In this document: positions 25,953 to 35,094 of the stretch, one piece after another
How the letters are laid out: every line of letters begins with the position of its first letter
Numbering within the stretch: position 1 is the first letter of the stretch
Origin: Actinopolyspora biskrensis
Lineage (GTDB): Bacteria > Actinomycetota > Actinomycetes > Mycobacteriales > Pseudonocardiaceae
DNA length: 64,000 nucleotides
Reading direction: 5' to 3'
Assembly (NCBI RefSeq): GCF_013408175.1
Contig: NZ_JACBYW010000002.1
Location: forward strand, 1 to 64,000
The notes under the pieces: model-generated
What the model was told of the DNA's origin: nothing
Databases searched by the model: none
Seen by the model: the letters and a program-made list of their open reading frames with translations, nothing else
Translations under genes and position numbers: made by a program

Positions 25953-27476
25953 GTGGGCTTGCGGACCACGCGCGCGGTGGCCCTGTTCGGTGTGGACGGG
26001 GTGCTGGTGGAGATCGAGGCCGACGTCCGCTCCGGTGGGGTGCCCAGTGTCCAGTTGCTCGGGTTGCCGGACGCGGCACTGCAGGAGTCGAAGAACCGAG
26101 TGCGCGCCGCTGTCACGAACAGCGGAGAGCACTGGCCGCAGTCCAACATCACGTTGGCGCTCTCCCCCGCGGCCCTGCCCAAGACGGGGACATCGTTCGA
26201 CACGGCGTTGGCCATGGCGGTGCTGGCCGCCTCCGAACGGGTTCCGTACAACCGGATCGAGGGCACGGTCTTCTTCGGGGAACTGGCGCTGGACGGGCGT
26301 ATTCGTTCGGTCCCCGGCCTGCTCCCCGGACTGTTGGCGGCCGTCGAGGGAGGGGCCGAGCGCGCCGTGGTGCCGGTGAGCGGGCTGGCCGAGGCGCGCT
26401 TGGTGGACGGGATCGAAGTGCTGGGGGCCGAGCACCTCGGTGAAGTGGTTTCCTGGGCTCGTGGGCAGGAGGAACTGCTCCGGTGCCCGGGAGGAGGGGC
26501 CGGAACAGAGCACGCGGAGGCGGAGGCGCTCGACCTGGCCGACGTCAAGGGACAACCGGATGCCCGGCGAGCCCTCGAGATCGCCGCTGCCGGTGGGCAC
26601 CACCTTCTGATGATCGGTCCACCGGGGACGGGCAAAACCATGCTGGCGCGTCGACTGTGCGGTCTGCTGCCCGAGCTTTCGGTGGACGAAGCCCTGGAAA
26701 CCACGGCCGTCCACTCCGTGGCGGGCGTACTCCCCGGCAACACCTCGCTCGTACGCAGAGCTCCGTTCGTGGCACCGCACCATTCGGTGTCGGTGGCGGG
26801 ACTCGTGGGAGGTGGTTCGGGCCTTGCCGGACCGGGGGCGGTCAGCCGTGCTCACCGCGGTGTGCTGCTCATCGACGAGGCCTGCGAGTTCGGGGTGCAA
26901 CGGTTGGAGTCGCTGCGCACCGCTCTGGAGGAGGGCGAGGTGCGGCTTTCCAGGCGGGACGGAACACTGCGGTATCCGGCACGCTTCCAACTGGTTCTGG
27001 CCACGAATCCCTGTCCGTGCGCTCCCGCACGGGAGTCCGACTGCCACTGCACGCCGCACGCGCGCAGACGCTATCTCGGCAAGCTGTCGGGACCGCTGCT
27101 CGATCGTACTGATCTGCGCGTTCGGATGCGTCCGTTGACGACGGTGGACCTGCACGTCGATCACGAGCGGGAGTCCTCGGAGGAGGTTCGCGCCCGTGTA
27201 CTTCGGGCTCGGGAGGCTGCCGCCGCGCGCTGGCGGGAACACGGCTGGCGGTTGAACTCCGAGGTGCCGGGACCCGCGCTGCGGCGTGAGTTCGCGCTCC
27301 CGCGAAAGGTGACCGCCCTGCTGGACCGCGGGTTGGACACCGGAGCGTTGACCGCACGGGGAGCGGACCGGTGTCTGCGAGTGGCCTGGACACTGAGCGA
27401 TTTGGACGGGGCAGAGCGTCCTGATGCCGATCACGTGGCCGCGGCTTTGCAGTTCAGGGAAAGGACGGTGGTATGA
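25953..27476 (+). CDS. comM: YifB/ComM family magnesium-chelatase-like AAA+ ATPase
   Basis: About 507 residues. The N-terminal 170 residues form a Lon-protease-like domain (VPSVQLLGLPDAALQESKNRVRAA). The AAA+ domain follows, with Walker A GPPGTGKT near 223-230, Walker B VLLIDEACEF near 305 and the NPCPC Cys block, then a C-terminal Mg-chelatase-type helical domain. ComM is a hexameric helicase promoting branch migration in natural transformation. The GTG at 25953 starts one base after the previous stop, and the gene overlaps dprA by four bases (ATGA). Confidence 0.93.
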   Translation: MGLRTTRAVALFGVDGVLVEIEADVRSGGVPSVQLLGLPDAALQESKNRVRAAVTNSGEHWPQSNITLALSPAALPKTGTSFDTALAMAVLAASERVPYNRIEGTVFFGELALDGRIRSVPGLLPGLLAAVEGGAERAVVPVSGLAEARLVDGIEVLGAEHLGEVVSWARGQEELLRCPGGGAGTEHAEAEALDLADVKGQPDARRALEIAAAGGHHLLMIGPPGTGKTMLARRLCGLLPELSVDEALETTAVHSVAGVLPGNTSLVRRAPFVAPHHSVSVAGLVGGGSGLAGPGAVSRAHRGVLLIDEACEFGVQRLESLRTALEEGEVRLSRRDGTLRYPARFQLVLATNPCPCAPARESDCHCTPHARRRYLGKLSGPLLDRTDLRVRMRPLTTVDLHVDHERESSEEVRARVLRAREAAAARWREHGWRLNSEVPGPALRREFALPRKVTALLDRGLDTGALTARGADRCLRVAWTLSDLDGAERPDADHVAAALQFRERTVV

Positions 27477-28618
27477 CCCCTTCGTCCGGTCCCGACGAGA
27501 GGGTGCTGCTCGCCAGGGCGTACCTGTCCGCGGTGGTGGAGCCCCCCGCGCCCGCGCTGCTCCGGTTCGTCGAGGAACACGGCCCGGTAGCGGCTGCCGA
27601 TCTCGTGGCCGAAGGCGAAGTCCCCCGGGCCGTGGCCGGGGAAGTGGAGGCGCGACGTACCCGTGTTTCGGGTGCGATGCTGCTCGAACAGGCGCAACGC
27701 TGTGGGACGCGACTGCTTGGGCCGGAACACGGTGAATGGCCTGCCGAACGCATGGCCGCGTTGGCCAGGGCGACGAACATGGGACTGGAGAGGCTCGTGG
27801 CGCCGGTGGCGCTGTGGTGCCGTGGTGCGGCCACCGAGGTCCTCACGGAGCGTTCCGTCGCGGTCGTGGGAACTCGTGCGGCCACGGGCTACGGCGAGAA
27901 CCTGGCCGCGGAGCTCGGTTACGGACTCGGGGTCGCCGGAGTCGGTGTGATCTCCGGCGCTGCCTACGGGATCGACGGTGCGGCTCATCGGGGAGCGCTT
28001 GCCGGGGGCGGAGCCACGGTGGCCGTGCTCGCGTGTGGGCCGGACAGGGACTATCCGGCGGGACACGCCCGACTGCTCGGTGAGGTCGCCGAACGCGGCC
28101 TGGTCCTCAGCGAGTACGCGCCGGGTACCCCTCCGCGCAAGCATCGTTTTCTGGTCCGCAACCGATTGATCGCGGCCTTGGCCGAGGGCACCGTGGTCGT
28201 CGAGGCGGGACTGCGAAGCGGTGCGGCCAACACGGCAGCCACCACCGACAGCCTCGGGCATCCGGTCATGGCGGTCCCGGGGCCTGTGAGCTCGGCGAAC
28301 TCCGCGGGCTGTCACGAGCTGATCCGTTCGAGCGGAGGGATCCTGGTGACCGGTGCCAACGAGGTGCTGGAAGTGGTCCTCGGGGCGGGGGAGGCTCCCG
28401 AAGCACAGCACGGGGCACCGCAGCGGTCGACGGACCGCCTCGACGGGCCCGCCGGGCGGGTGTGCGACTCGCTTCACTTCGATCGACCTCGTCATGTGGA
28501 ACAACTCGTCCCCGAGACGGGGCTCCCCGAGCGGACGGTGCTCAGCTGTCTGGCTGAACTCGAAATGTCCGGTTTCGTCTCTCTCGGGGAAGAGGGATGG
28601 ACACGATGCAAGCAGTGA
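27473..28618 (+). CDS. dprA: DNA processing protein DprA
   Basis: 381 residues. DprA loads RecA on incoming single-stranded DNA. The Rossmann core is clear: SVAVVGTRAATGYGENLAAEL, GAAYGIDGAAHRGAL, CGPDRDYPAGHA, PRKHRFLVRNRLIAALAEGTVVVEA and the SANSAGCHELI segment. The C-terminus has a small winged-helix-like domain, as in most DprA proteins. It overlaps comM by four bases. Most actinobacteria carry dprA without known competence. Confidence 0.95.
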   Translation: MTPSSGPDERVLLARAYLSAVVEPPAPALLRFVEEHGPVAAADLVAEGEVPRAVAGEVEARRTRVSGAMLLEQAQRCGTRLLGPEHGEWPAERMAALARATNMGLERLVAPVALWCRGAATEVLTERSVAVVGTRAATGYGENLAAELGYGLGVAGVGVISGAAYGIDGAAHRGALAGGGATVAVLACGPDRDYPAGHARLLGEVAERGLVLSEYAPGTPPRKHRFLVRNRLIAALAEGTVVVEAGLRSGAANTAATTDSLGHPVMAVPGPVSSANSAGCHELIRSSGGILVTGANEVLEVVLGAGEAPEAQHGAPQRSTDRLDGPAGRVCDSLHFDRPRHVEQLVPETGLPERTVLSCLAELEMSGFVSLGEEGWTRCKQ

Positions 28619-28675
28619 TAAACCAAGCGCGTATCGTGGCGACGTGTTACTTGACCCCGGTGGAACCACCCAGCA

Positions 28676-29665
28676 ATGTCACCTGGCATGAATCAGAAAC
28701 GATCGGATCAATCGGAGCGGCCGGATCTGCTCGCGGCGCGTGATCGGCTCTCGGAGAGGCTGGCGGCCGTGCTCGACCGGTTCGAACGGCACCTGTGCTG
28801 GGAACGCGGCATGTCCGATCACACTGTGCGTGCTTATGTCGCCGATGCCGTGTCCCTGCTCGAACATCTCGTCGGTGGCACCGAAGTGGAGCACGGGATC
28901 GAGGAGGTCGATATCGACCTGTTGCGTGCTTGGCTGGCCGCCGAGCACGAGCGCGGGACCAGCAGGTCCACGCTCGCCCGCAGGGCTGCCTCGGCGCGGG
29001 CCTTCACCTCCTGGGCGCACGCCAGGGGGTTCTTGTCCACCGATCCCGGGCCACGACTCCGGATCCCGCGGAAACAGCGCAAGCTGCCCTCCGTGTTGCG
29101 CAGGGATCAGGCCGAATCCGTGCTGCGCTCCTCCGAAGCGGGAGGTGAGCAGGAGGATCCGGTTGCCCTGCGCGATCACGCGGTGCTCGAATTGCTCTAC
29201 GCCACGGGAGTGCGAGTTTCGGAGTTGTGCGGACTCGATCGCGAGGACGTCGACCACGAGCGTCTCGTGTTGCGGGTGGTGGGCAAAGGGGACAGGCAAC
29301 GAACAGTGCCTTTCGGCACGCCCGCGGACCGTGCGCTGCGACGTTGGTTGGAAAGCGGGCGTTCGTCGCTGGAACGCTCCGCTTCGGGGGACGCCTTGTT
29401 CCTCGGCGCGCGAGGAGGAAGGTTGAACCCACGCAGTGCCCGGCGGATCGTGTACGAATCCGTCGGCACCGTGCGGGATGCGACGAGGATCGGCCCGCAC
29501 GGTTTACGGCATTCAGCCGCTACACACCTTCTGGAAGGTGGAGCCGATCTGCGTAGCGTCCAGGAGTTGCTCGGTCACGCTACGCTTTCAACGACGCAGC
29601 TCTACACTCACGTGACCGTCGAACGGTTGAAGGCGATCCATGAGCGAACCCACCCCCGTTCCTGA
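28676..29665 (+). CDS. xerC: Tyrosine recombinase XerC
   Basis: 329 residues. The N-terminal SAM-like core-binding domain (FERHLCWERGMSDHTVRAYVADAVSLL) precedes the catalytic domain. The active-site set is complete: Arg180 in ATGVRVSEL, Lys in VGKGDRQR, His275 and Arg278 in HGLRH, His301 in LGHATL and Tyr310 in TQLYTH. XerC with XerD resolves chromosome dimers at dif. ATG codons lie at 28676 and 28688. The end overlaps whiG by 26 bases. It is an ordinary housekeeping recombinase, not a phage integrase, because of its synteny. Confidence 0.94.
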   Translation: MSPGMNQKRSDQSERPDLLAARDRLSERLAAVLDRFERHLCWERGMSDHTVRAYVADAVSLLEHLVGGTEVEHGIEEVDIDLLRAWLAAEHERGTSRSTLARRAASARAFTSWAHARGFLSTDPGPRLRIPRKQRKLPSVLRRDQAESVLRSSEAGGEQEDPVALRDHAVLELLYATGVRVSELCGLDREDVDHERLVLRVVGKGDRQRTVPFGTPADRALRRWLESGRSSLERSASGDALFLGARGGRLNPRSARRIVYESVGTVRDATRIGPHGLRHSAATHLLEGGADLRSVQELLGHATLSTTQLYTHVTVERLKAIHERTHPRS

Positions 29666-30623
29666 CGATGCCGGGGGCGAAGCCCGATCGGCGAGCGTAC
29701 GATCCGGCCTCGGACCGGACATCGAGGCAGGAAAATCGGAACAGCGTTTCCGGAGCGGCGGATCCTCCAACGGGGGAGTTTCCAGGCTCGATCCGATGCT
29801 TCGGGGCGCACGCTGGCAGCACAACGAGACCTCTTCGGAGCACTGCCCGGAGCGCGATGGCGAGGACGTCGAAGCCGGGATAGCCGCTCTGTGGCACGCC
29901 TTCGGCCGGAATCGTGATCAGAAGCTTCGTGACAGGTTGGTGCTGCACTACGCGCCCCTGGTGAAATACGTGGCCGGACGTGTCGGAACGGGGCTGCCCG
30001 CCCACGTGGAGGTCTCCGACCTGATCCAGTCCGGGGTGTTCGGCCTTGTCGACGCGATCGAGAAGTTCGAGCCGGAACGCGGTCTGAAGTTCGAGACCTA
30101 CGCGATGCAGCGTATCCGTGGAGCGATACTCGACGATCTCCGTGCCCAGGACTGGGTGCCTCGTTCGGTACGCAGCCGAGCCCGTGACGTCGAACGCGCG
30201 CTGGAACGTCTGGAAGCCAAGTTGCAGCGCACGGCCACCGATGCCGAGCTGGCAGCGGAACTGTCGCTGAGCACCGAGGAACTGCGGGAGCTTTTCGCGC
30301 AGCTGCAGATGACCAGTGTCGTCGCGCTGGACGATCTCATCGGTGTGGGACGCGGCACCGCCTCCCTGGCGGAGACGTTGCCGGACGACCGCGCCGAGGA
30401 CCCGGTCAACACGCTTGTGAACAGGGACAGCAGGCGGCAGCTGGCTGAGGCGGTGGAACGCCTCAGCGACAGGGACCGCATCGTCGTGACGCTTTACTAC
30501 TTCGAGAACCTGACGCTGGCGGAGATCGGCAAGGTGCTCGGCGTGACGGAGTCCCGGGTGTGCCAGCTGCACACGAGAGCCGTGTTGCGGCTGCGCGGCA
30601 AGCTCACCGAAGCGAACCACTGA
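29640..30623 (+). CDS. whiG: RNA polymerase sigma factor WhiG (FliA/sigma-28 family)
   Basis: 327 residues. WhiG drives early sporulation genes in aerial hyphae of streptomycetes. Region 2 lies at about 85-155 (LVKYVAGRVGTGLPAHVEVSDLIQSGVFGLVDAIEKFEP), region 3 at about 160-230 and region 4 near 270-322 (YYFENLTLAEIGKVLGVTESRVCQLH). About 75 residues before region 2 are a variable Gly/Ser-rich extension; the start inside xerC could be too far upstream and an internal start remains possible. The order dprA-xerC-whiG-rpsB agrees with streptomycete synteny. The convergent M23 gene ends 34 bases away. Confidence 0.92.
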   Translation: MSEPTPVPDDAGGEARSASVRSGLGPDIEAGKSEQRFRSGGSSNGGVSRLDPMLRGARWQHNETSSEHCPERDGEDVEAGIAALWHAFGRNRDQKLRDRLVLHYAPLVKYVAGRVGTGLPAHVEVSDLIQSGVFGLVDAIEKFEPERGLKFETYAMQRIRGAILDDLRAQDWVPRSVRSRARDVERALERLEAKLQRTATDAELAAELSLSTEELRELFAQLQMTSVVALDDLIGVGRGTASLAETLPDDRAEDPVNTLVNRDSRRQLAEAVERLSDRDRIVVTLYYFENLTLAEIGKVLGVTESRVCQLHTRAVLRLRGKLTEANH

Positions 30624-30657
30624 TCCGGGCCCGTCCGCGTGTGTCCGCCCCGCGGGT

Positions 30658-31215
30658 TCACCAAGGCAGCAGGCGTGTCCTTCCCGAGGGGGAAGCGAGC
30701 CGCTCCAACGGGTCGAGGTACTTCTCAGCGCTGCGCAGTCCCCAGTGCAGACAGGTGTGCGGCGGAGTGCTTGTGCAGTCGGGATGTCCGCGCACGAGTA
30801 CTCCGATGAGCTGGCCGCGCCGTACCGGCTGGCCCTCGGAGACCCGAGGGCGGACCGGCTCGTAAGTCGTGCGCAGCCCGTTGTCGTGTTCGACGGAGAC
30901 CACGGGACGGTCCACCACGACTCCGGCGTGGAGAACGGTGCCCGCTGCCGCGGCGTGGACGGGCTGCCCCTCGTTGCCGAGAAGGTCGACTCCCCGGTGG
31001 CCGGGACCGTAGGGGGCGTTCGGCACGCGGAAGGGGGTCGTCACTTCGGTGCGAGTCGCCAAGGGGGGCGACAGCACGAGGGGGGACGGGGCCGCGGTCT
31101 TCGTGCCGGGTGGTTCGGAGAGTCCTCCGGAGTGGGCCCGCCCGAGAAGCTCACCGCCTACGAGACCGCAGGTCACTATCGAGAGGGCCGTGAGCACGAG
31201 TGCACGAGTACGCAT
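30658..31215 (-). CDS. Secreted M23-family peptidase-like protein
   Basis: About 185 residues from the ATG at 31215. A signal-anchor (ALVLTALSIVTCGLVGGELL) is followed by a Pro/Ser linker and a LytM domain. The first zinc motif is intact (GHRGVDLLG, His-x3-Asp). In the second motif the sequence reads TCLHWGLR, so Cys stands where most M23 enzymes have the first His of His-x-His. Actinobacterial relatives near rpsB show the same form, so it may be an inactive or altered cell-wall factor. It is divergent from rpsB. The longer frame to 31335 is not supported. Confidence 0.87.
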   Translation of the reverse strand: MRTRALVLTALSIVTCGLVGGELLGRAHSGGLSEPPGTKTAAPSPLVLSPPLATRTEVTTPFRVPNAPYGPGHRGVDLLGNEGQPVHAAAAGTVLHAGVVVDRPVVSVEHDNGLRTTYEPVRPRVSEGQPVRRGQLIGVLVRGHPDCTSTPPHTCLHWGLRSAEKYLDPLERLASPSGRTRLLPW

Positions 31216-31330
31216 GCGGTCGACGGTGCTGTGGCGCTTCGCCGTGTGCCATCCCCGAGCCCGCGCACGGTGGACAACCGGGGCGGCTGTGGAAATCGTT
31301 ACCACGCTTCTGATGGCCGGGCCTGTGGAG

Positions 31331-31336
31331 TACACT
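31331..31336 (+). promoter_or_regulatory. Candidate -10 element of the rpsB-tsf unit
   Basis: TACACT matches the TAnnnT consensus in an AT-richer context. It sits about 380 bases before rpsB. No convincing -35 was found at 17 bases. Confidence 0.45.
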
Positions 31337-31504
31337 CGTGTACGCGGCTCGTGGAGAGCGAGTCGACTTCGCGTGCGCGCGTATCGACCTGATCACGACG
31401 GTGCTCGGATGCCCTCCGGAGTTCGATCCGCCGGCGGCTCTCGTTCGGATCGGTATGGATCGTCCTGGGGTTGATCCGGGGCTCACCCCGGTGCAGCCGC
31501 TGTC

Positions 31505-31525
31505 ACGGCCGGTAACACCGGCCGT
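31505..31525 (+). promoter_or_regulatory. Hairpin in the rpsB leader
   Basis: ACGGCCGGT at 31505-31513 pairs perfectly with ACCGGCCGT at 31517-31525 around a 3-base loop. It lies in the leader, with no T-tract, and could be part of an uS2 autoregulatory structure or a pause site. The role is an inference. Confidence 0.45.
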
Positions 31526-31717
31526 CCGGTGGTTTGTCGAGGGCAGTGGTGAATCGGTCGTACGGTTCCGTCAACGGTCCCGGAGTTCGTTCCGCTGGAA
31601 CTTCTTCGGGCGACGGCCCCGGCGCGTACCAGGGTGGTGGGTCACCCGACCCATCGCGGCAACCGAAATCGCGCGTCGAATTCCGGCGCGCCCGACATGT
31701 GAGGTGCGAACCAGGCT

Positions 31718-32554
31718 ATGGCCGTCGTCACCATGAAGCAGCTGCTCGACAGTGGCGTGCATTTCGGGCACCAGACCCGCCGCTGGAACCCGAAGATGAA
31801 GCGCTACATCTTCACCGAGCGCAACGGCATCTACATCATCGACCTGCAGAAGACCCTGTCCTACATCGACGGGGCCTACGACTTCGTCAAGCAGACGGTC
31901 GCCCACGGCGGAACCGTTCTTTTCGTGGGGACGAAGAAGCAGGCGCAGGAAGCCATCGCCGAGCAGGCTCAGCGAGTCGGCATGCCGTTCGTCAACCAGC
32001 GTTGGCTGGGCGGCATGCTCACCAACTTCCAGACCGTGCACCGCAGGTTGCAGCGTCTCAAGGAACTGGAGACGATGGAGCAGACCGGCGGTTTCGAGGG
32101 TCGCACCAAGAAGGAGATCTTGATGCTGACCCGCGAGAAGGAGAAGCTGGAGCGGACCCTGGGCGGTATCCGCGACATGTCCAAGGTCCCGAGCGCGATC
32201 TGGATCGTGGACACCAAGAAGGAGCACATCGCGGTCGGTGAGGCCAAGAAGCTGGGCATCCCGATCGTGGCGATCCTCGACACCAACTGTGACCCGGACG
32301 AGGTGGACTACCCCATCCCCGGCAACGACGACGCGATCCGGTCCGCAGCCATGCTGACCAGGGTGGTCGCCGATGGTGTCGCGGAGGGCCTGATGGCCCG
32401 CAGCGGACGCGGGGACAGCGCCGAGGCCGGCGAGAGCAAGCAGGAGAGCTCCGAGGAGCCGCTCGCCGAGTGGGAGAAGGAGCTGCTGACCGGTTCCGGT
32501 GAGTCGGAAGCGGCGACGAACTCCGAGGCGACTGAGCAACCCGCGCAGTCGTGA
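31718..32554 (+). CDS. rpsB: 30S ribosomal protein uS2
   Basis: 278 residues. The conserved core starts [31 protein letters not shown] and includes [25 protein letters not shown] and [13 protein letters not shown]. The C-terminal 45 residues form an acidic Ser/Glu extension typical of actinobacteria. It heads the rpsB-tsf unit as in most bacteria. Confidence 0.97.
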   Translation: MAVVTMKQLLDSGVHFGHQTRRWNPKMKRYIFTERNGIYIIDLQKTLSYIDGAYDFVKQTVAHGGTVLFVGTKKQAQEAIAEQAQRVGMPFVNQRWLGGMLTNFQTVHRRLQRLKELETMEQTGGFEGRTKKEILMLTREKEKLERTLGGIRDMSKVPSAIWIVDTKKEHIAVGEAKKLGIPIVAILDTNCDPDEVDYPIPGNDDAIRSAAMLTRVVADGVAEGLMARSGRGDSAEAGESKQESSEEPLAEWEKELLTGSGESEAATNSEATEQPAQS

Positions 32555-32648
32555 TCTGTGAGGCGTGCTCGGGCACGGGGTGCTCGGGCACGCCTCCTCC
32601 GTTCCCATTTCCCCCGCCAGACATTCCAACGAGGATGGACGACGCACG

Positions 32649-33464
32649 ATGGCGAATTACAGCGCGGCCGACGTGAAGCGCCTTCGCGAAATCACCGGCT
32701 CCGGCATGATGGATTGCAAGAAGGCGCTCGAGGAGACCGAGGGCGACTTCGACAAGGCGATCGAGAACCTGCGCATCAAGGGCGCCAAGGACGTGGGCAA
32801 GCGTGCCGAGCGTTCCACGGCGGAAGGTCTGGTCGCAGGCGGTAACGGAGTGCTGCTCGAGCTGAACAGCGAGACCGACTTCGTGGCCAAGAACGAGGAG
32901 TTCGTCGAGCTCGCGGACAGGATCGTTGCCGCGGCCAAGGAAGCCAACTCCACCGACGTGGAGACCGTGAAGGAGGCTCCCCTCGGGGACAGCACGGTCG
33001 GTACCGCGGTCCACGACCTCGCCGCCAAGATCGGCGAGAAGCTGGAACTGCGCAGGATCAGCCTCTTCGACGGCCAGGTCGCGACCTACCTGCACCGGCG
33101 TGCCGCGGGGTTGCCGCCCGCCGTGGGTGTGCAGGTCGAGTACACCGGCTCGGACGAGGAAGCGGCCCGCGGCGCCGCGATGCAGATCGCCGCCCTGAAG
33201 CCGCAGTACCTGTCCAAGGAAGACGTTCCCGAGGACGTCGTCGCCGACGAGCGCAGGATCGCCGAGGAGACGGCCCGTTCCGAAGGCAAGCCGGAACAGG
33301 CGATGCCCAAGATCATCGAGGGGCGGCTCAACGGCTTCTACAAGGACAACGTGCTGCTCGAGCAGCCCTCGGTGCAGGACAACAAGAGGACTGTCCGGGA
33401 CCTGCTCGACGAGGCCGGCGTCAGCATCACCCGTTTCACGAGGTTCGAGGTCGGCCAGTCCTGA
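32649..33464 (+). CDS. tsf: Translation elongation factor Ts
   Basis: About 271 residues. EF-Ts recycles EF-Tu by nucleotide exchange. The N-terminal UBA-like domain ([25 protein letters not shown]) and the [10 protein letters not shown] Asp-Phe pair that dislodges magnesium from EF-Tu are intact. The ATG at 32649 gives the canonical [14 protein letters not shown]; the open frame to 32565 is ignored. A terminator-like hairpin follows before pyrH. Confidence 0.97.
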   Translation: MANYSAADVKRLREITGSGMMDCKKALEETEGDFDKAIENLRIKGAKDVGKRAERSTAEGLVAGGNGVLLELNSETDFVAKNEEFVELADRIVAAAKEANSTDVETVKEAPLGDSTVGTAVHDLAAKIGEKLELRRISLFDGQVATYLHRRAAGLPPAVGVQVEYTGSDEEAARGAAMQIAALKPQYLSKEDVPEDVVADERRIAEETARSEGKPEQAMPKIIEGRLNGFYKDNVLLEQPSVQDNKRTVRDLLDEAGVSITRFTRFEVGQS

Positions 33465-33577
33465 TCGTTCCGTGACGGATCCGCTCCAGCCTGCCGTGCA
33501 CGCTGCGGATCCGGCAGCCAGGATGTGAACCGGAGCAGCCCGGGTGTGTCCGGAGCGGTCCGCGAGAATCGATGTTC

Positions 33578-33613
33578 GCGCCCCGCCTTCGTCTTCCGAG
33601 GGCGGGGCGCTTT
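33578..33613 (+). terminator. Terminator or attenuator between tsf and pyrH
   Basis: A perfect 10-base stem, GCGCCCCGCC at 33578-33587 with GGCGGGGCGC at 33601-33610, has a 13-base loop and is followed by TTTCT. It lies only six bases before the AGGAGG ribosome-binding site of pyrH, so it may attenuate transcription into pyrH rather than only end tsf. Confidence 0.8.
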
Positions 33614-33627
33614 CTCAGGAGGAACGA

Positions 33628-34377
33628 GTGACTGACGGCATATCCGTTGGGCAGACGGGTGAGAGCGGATACCGGCGGGTGTTGCTCAAGCTCGGTGGTG
33701 AGATGTTCGGCGGCGGCAGCGTGGGAGTCGATCCCGACGTCGTCGGTACGATCGCGCGCCAGCTCGCCGAGGTGGTCGCCAATGGAGTCGAGGTCGCGGT
33801 CGTCATCGGTGGTGGCAATTTCTTCCGCGGTGCGGAACTGCAGCAGCGTGGTATGGAGCGGGCGCGTGGCGACTACATGGCGATGCTGGGAACCACGATG
33901 AACTGCCTGGCCCTGCAGGACTTCCTGGAGCGCGAGCACGGGATCGACACCCGTGTGATGACCTCCATCAGCATGGGACAGGTCGCCGAACCGTACATCC
34001 CGCGGCGTGCCAGTCGACACCTGGAGAAGGGGCGGGTAGTGATCTTCGGTGCGGGGACGGGGATGCCGTACTTCTCCACCGACACGGCGGCTGCCCAGCG
34101 TGCACTGGAGATCGGCGCGGAAGTCGTGCTGATGGCCAAGGGCGTGGACGGCGTCTACTCCGCGGATCCGAGAACCACTCCTTCAGCGGAGCTGTTCGAG
34201 AGCATCACGCATCGTGAGGTTCTGGAACGCGGGCTCAAAGTGGCCGATGCGACGGCGTTCAGCCTGTGCATGGACAATCACATGCGCATTCTGGTCTTCA
34301 ATCTTCTCGAGGAAGGCAACATCGCGCGCGCTGCCAGCGGTGCGAAAATCGGGACGCTGGTCAGCACCCCCGGGTAA
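33628..34377 (+). CDS. pyrH: UMP kinase
   Basis: About 249 residues of the hexameric amino-acid-kinase-fold UMP kinase, which makes UDP for nucleotide, RNA and cell-wall sugar synthesis. Motifs are [40 protein letters not shown] and [19 protein letters not shown]. The GTG at 33628 follows AGGAGG at 33617-33622. The frame upstream to 33544 would overlap the hairpin and is rejected. Confidence 0.96.
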   Translation: MTDGISVGQTGESGYRRVLLKLGGEMFGGGSVGVDPDVVGTIARQLAEVVANGVEVAVVIGGGNFFRGAELQQRGMERARGDYMAMLGTTMNCLALQDFLEREHGIDTRVMTSISMGQVAEPYIPRRASRHLEKGRVVIFGAGTGMPYFSTDTAAAQRALEIGAEVVLMAKGVDGVYSADPRTTPSAELFESITHREVLERGLKVADATAFSLCMDNHMRILVFNLLEEGNIARAASGAKIGTLVSTPG

Positions 34378-34496
34378 CGGACTGGCGAGGGTCGATTTGG
34401 GATCCTGTTCGTGAATTGGTCCGGTACTTGCCGGGCCGAGCGAGTACGACCTGTATCGACCGTCGGAGTCTGCCGGCCCACACCGAAGGAGCAGCC

Positions 34497-35054
34497 GTGA
34501 TTGACGAGACTCTTCTCGAAGCCGAAGAGAAGATGCAGAAAGCGGTGGAGGTGGCCAAGGAAGACTTGGCCACCGTCCGCACCGGCCGTGCGAATCCGGC
34601 GATGTTCTCCGGCATCGTCGTCGACTACTACGGTTCGCCGACACCGTTGAACCAGTTGGCGAGCATAAACGTGCCGGAGGCCCGGCTCGTGGTCATCAAA
34701 CCCTACGACGCCAGTCAACTCGGTGCCATGGAGCGTGCGGTCCGTAACTCGAACCTGGGCGTCAATCCCAGCAACGACGGCAAGGTCATCCGGGTGCAGG
34801 TTCCGCAGCTGACCGAGGAACGACGCAAGGAGATGGCCAAGCTCGCCAAGCAGAAGGGCGAGGACGCCCGCATCACCGTGCGCAGTCTGCGGCGCAAGGC
34901 CAAGGAGGAGATCGACCGAACCGTCAAGGACGGGGAAGTCGGTGAGGACGAGGGCGTGCGCGGTGAGAAGGAACTGGAAAACATCACCCATCGCCACGTT
35001 TCTCAGGTTGACGAACTGGTCAAGAACAAGGAATCGGAACTGCTCGAGGTCTGA
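34497..35054 (+). CDS. frr: Ribosome recycling factor
   Basis: 185 residues, exact family length. With EF-G it splits post-termination ribosomes. Conserved blocks are [77 protein letters not shown] and the C-terminal [13 protein letters not shown]. The GTG at 34497 follows GAAGGAG. Confidence 0.97.
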   Translation: MIDETLLEAEEKMQKAVEVAKEDLATVRTGRANPAMFSGIVVDYYGSPTPLNQLASINVPEARLVVIKPYDASQLGAMERAVRNSNLGVNPSNDGKVIRVQVPQLTEERRKEMAKLAKQKGEDARITVRSLRRKAKEEIDRTVKDGEVGEDEGVRGEKELENITHRHVSQVDELVKNKESELLEV

Positions 35055-35094
35055 CGGCGTGGTGACGACTGGCCAGCGCGAAGGTGAGTCCGGA

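Larger units (their letters stand above)
31216..31717 (+). other. Divergent regulatory region and long rpsB leader
   Basis: About 500 bases between the M23 gene and rpsB. No gene is supported. It contains a candidate rpsB promoter and a leader hairpin, listed separately. If the promoter is right, the leader is about 380 bases. Confidence 0.55.

Noticed and set aside
28676-29665. Tyrosine recombinase as a phage or island integrase
   Set aside because: It lies in the conserved dprA-whiG interval, has XerC length and motifs, and no attachment site or tRNA is nearby.
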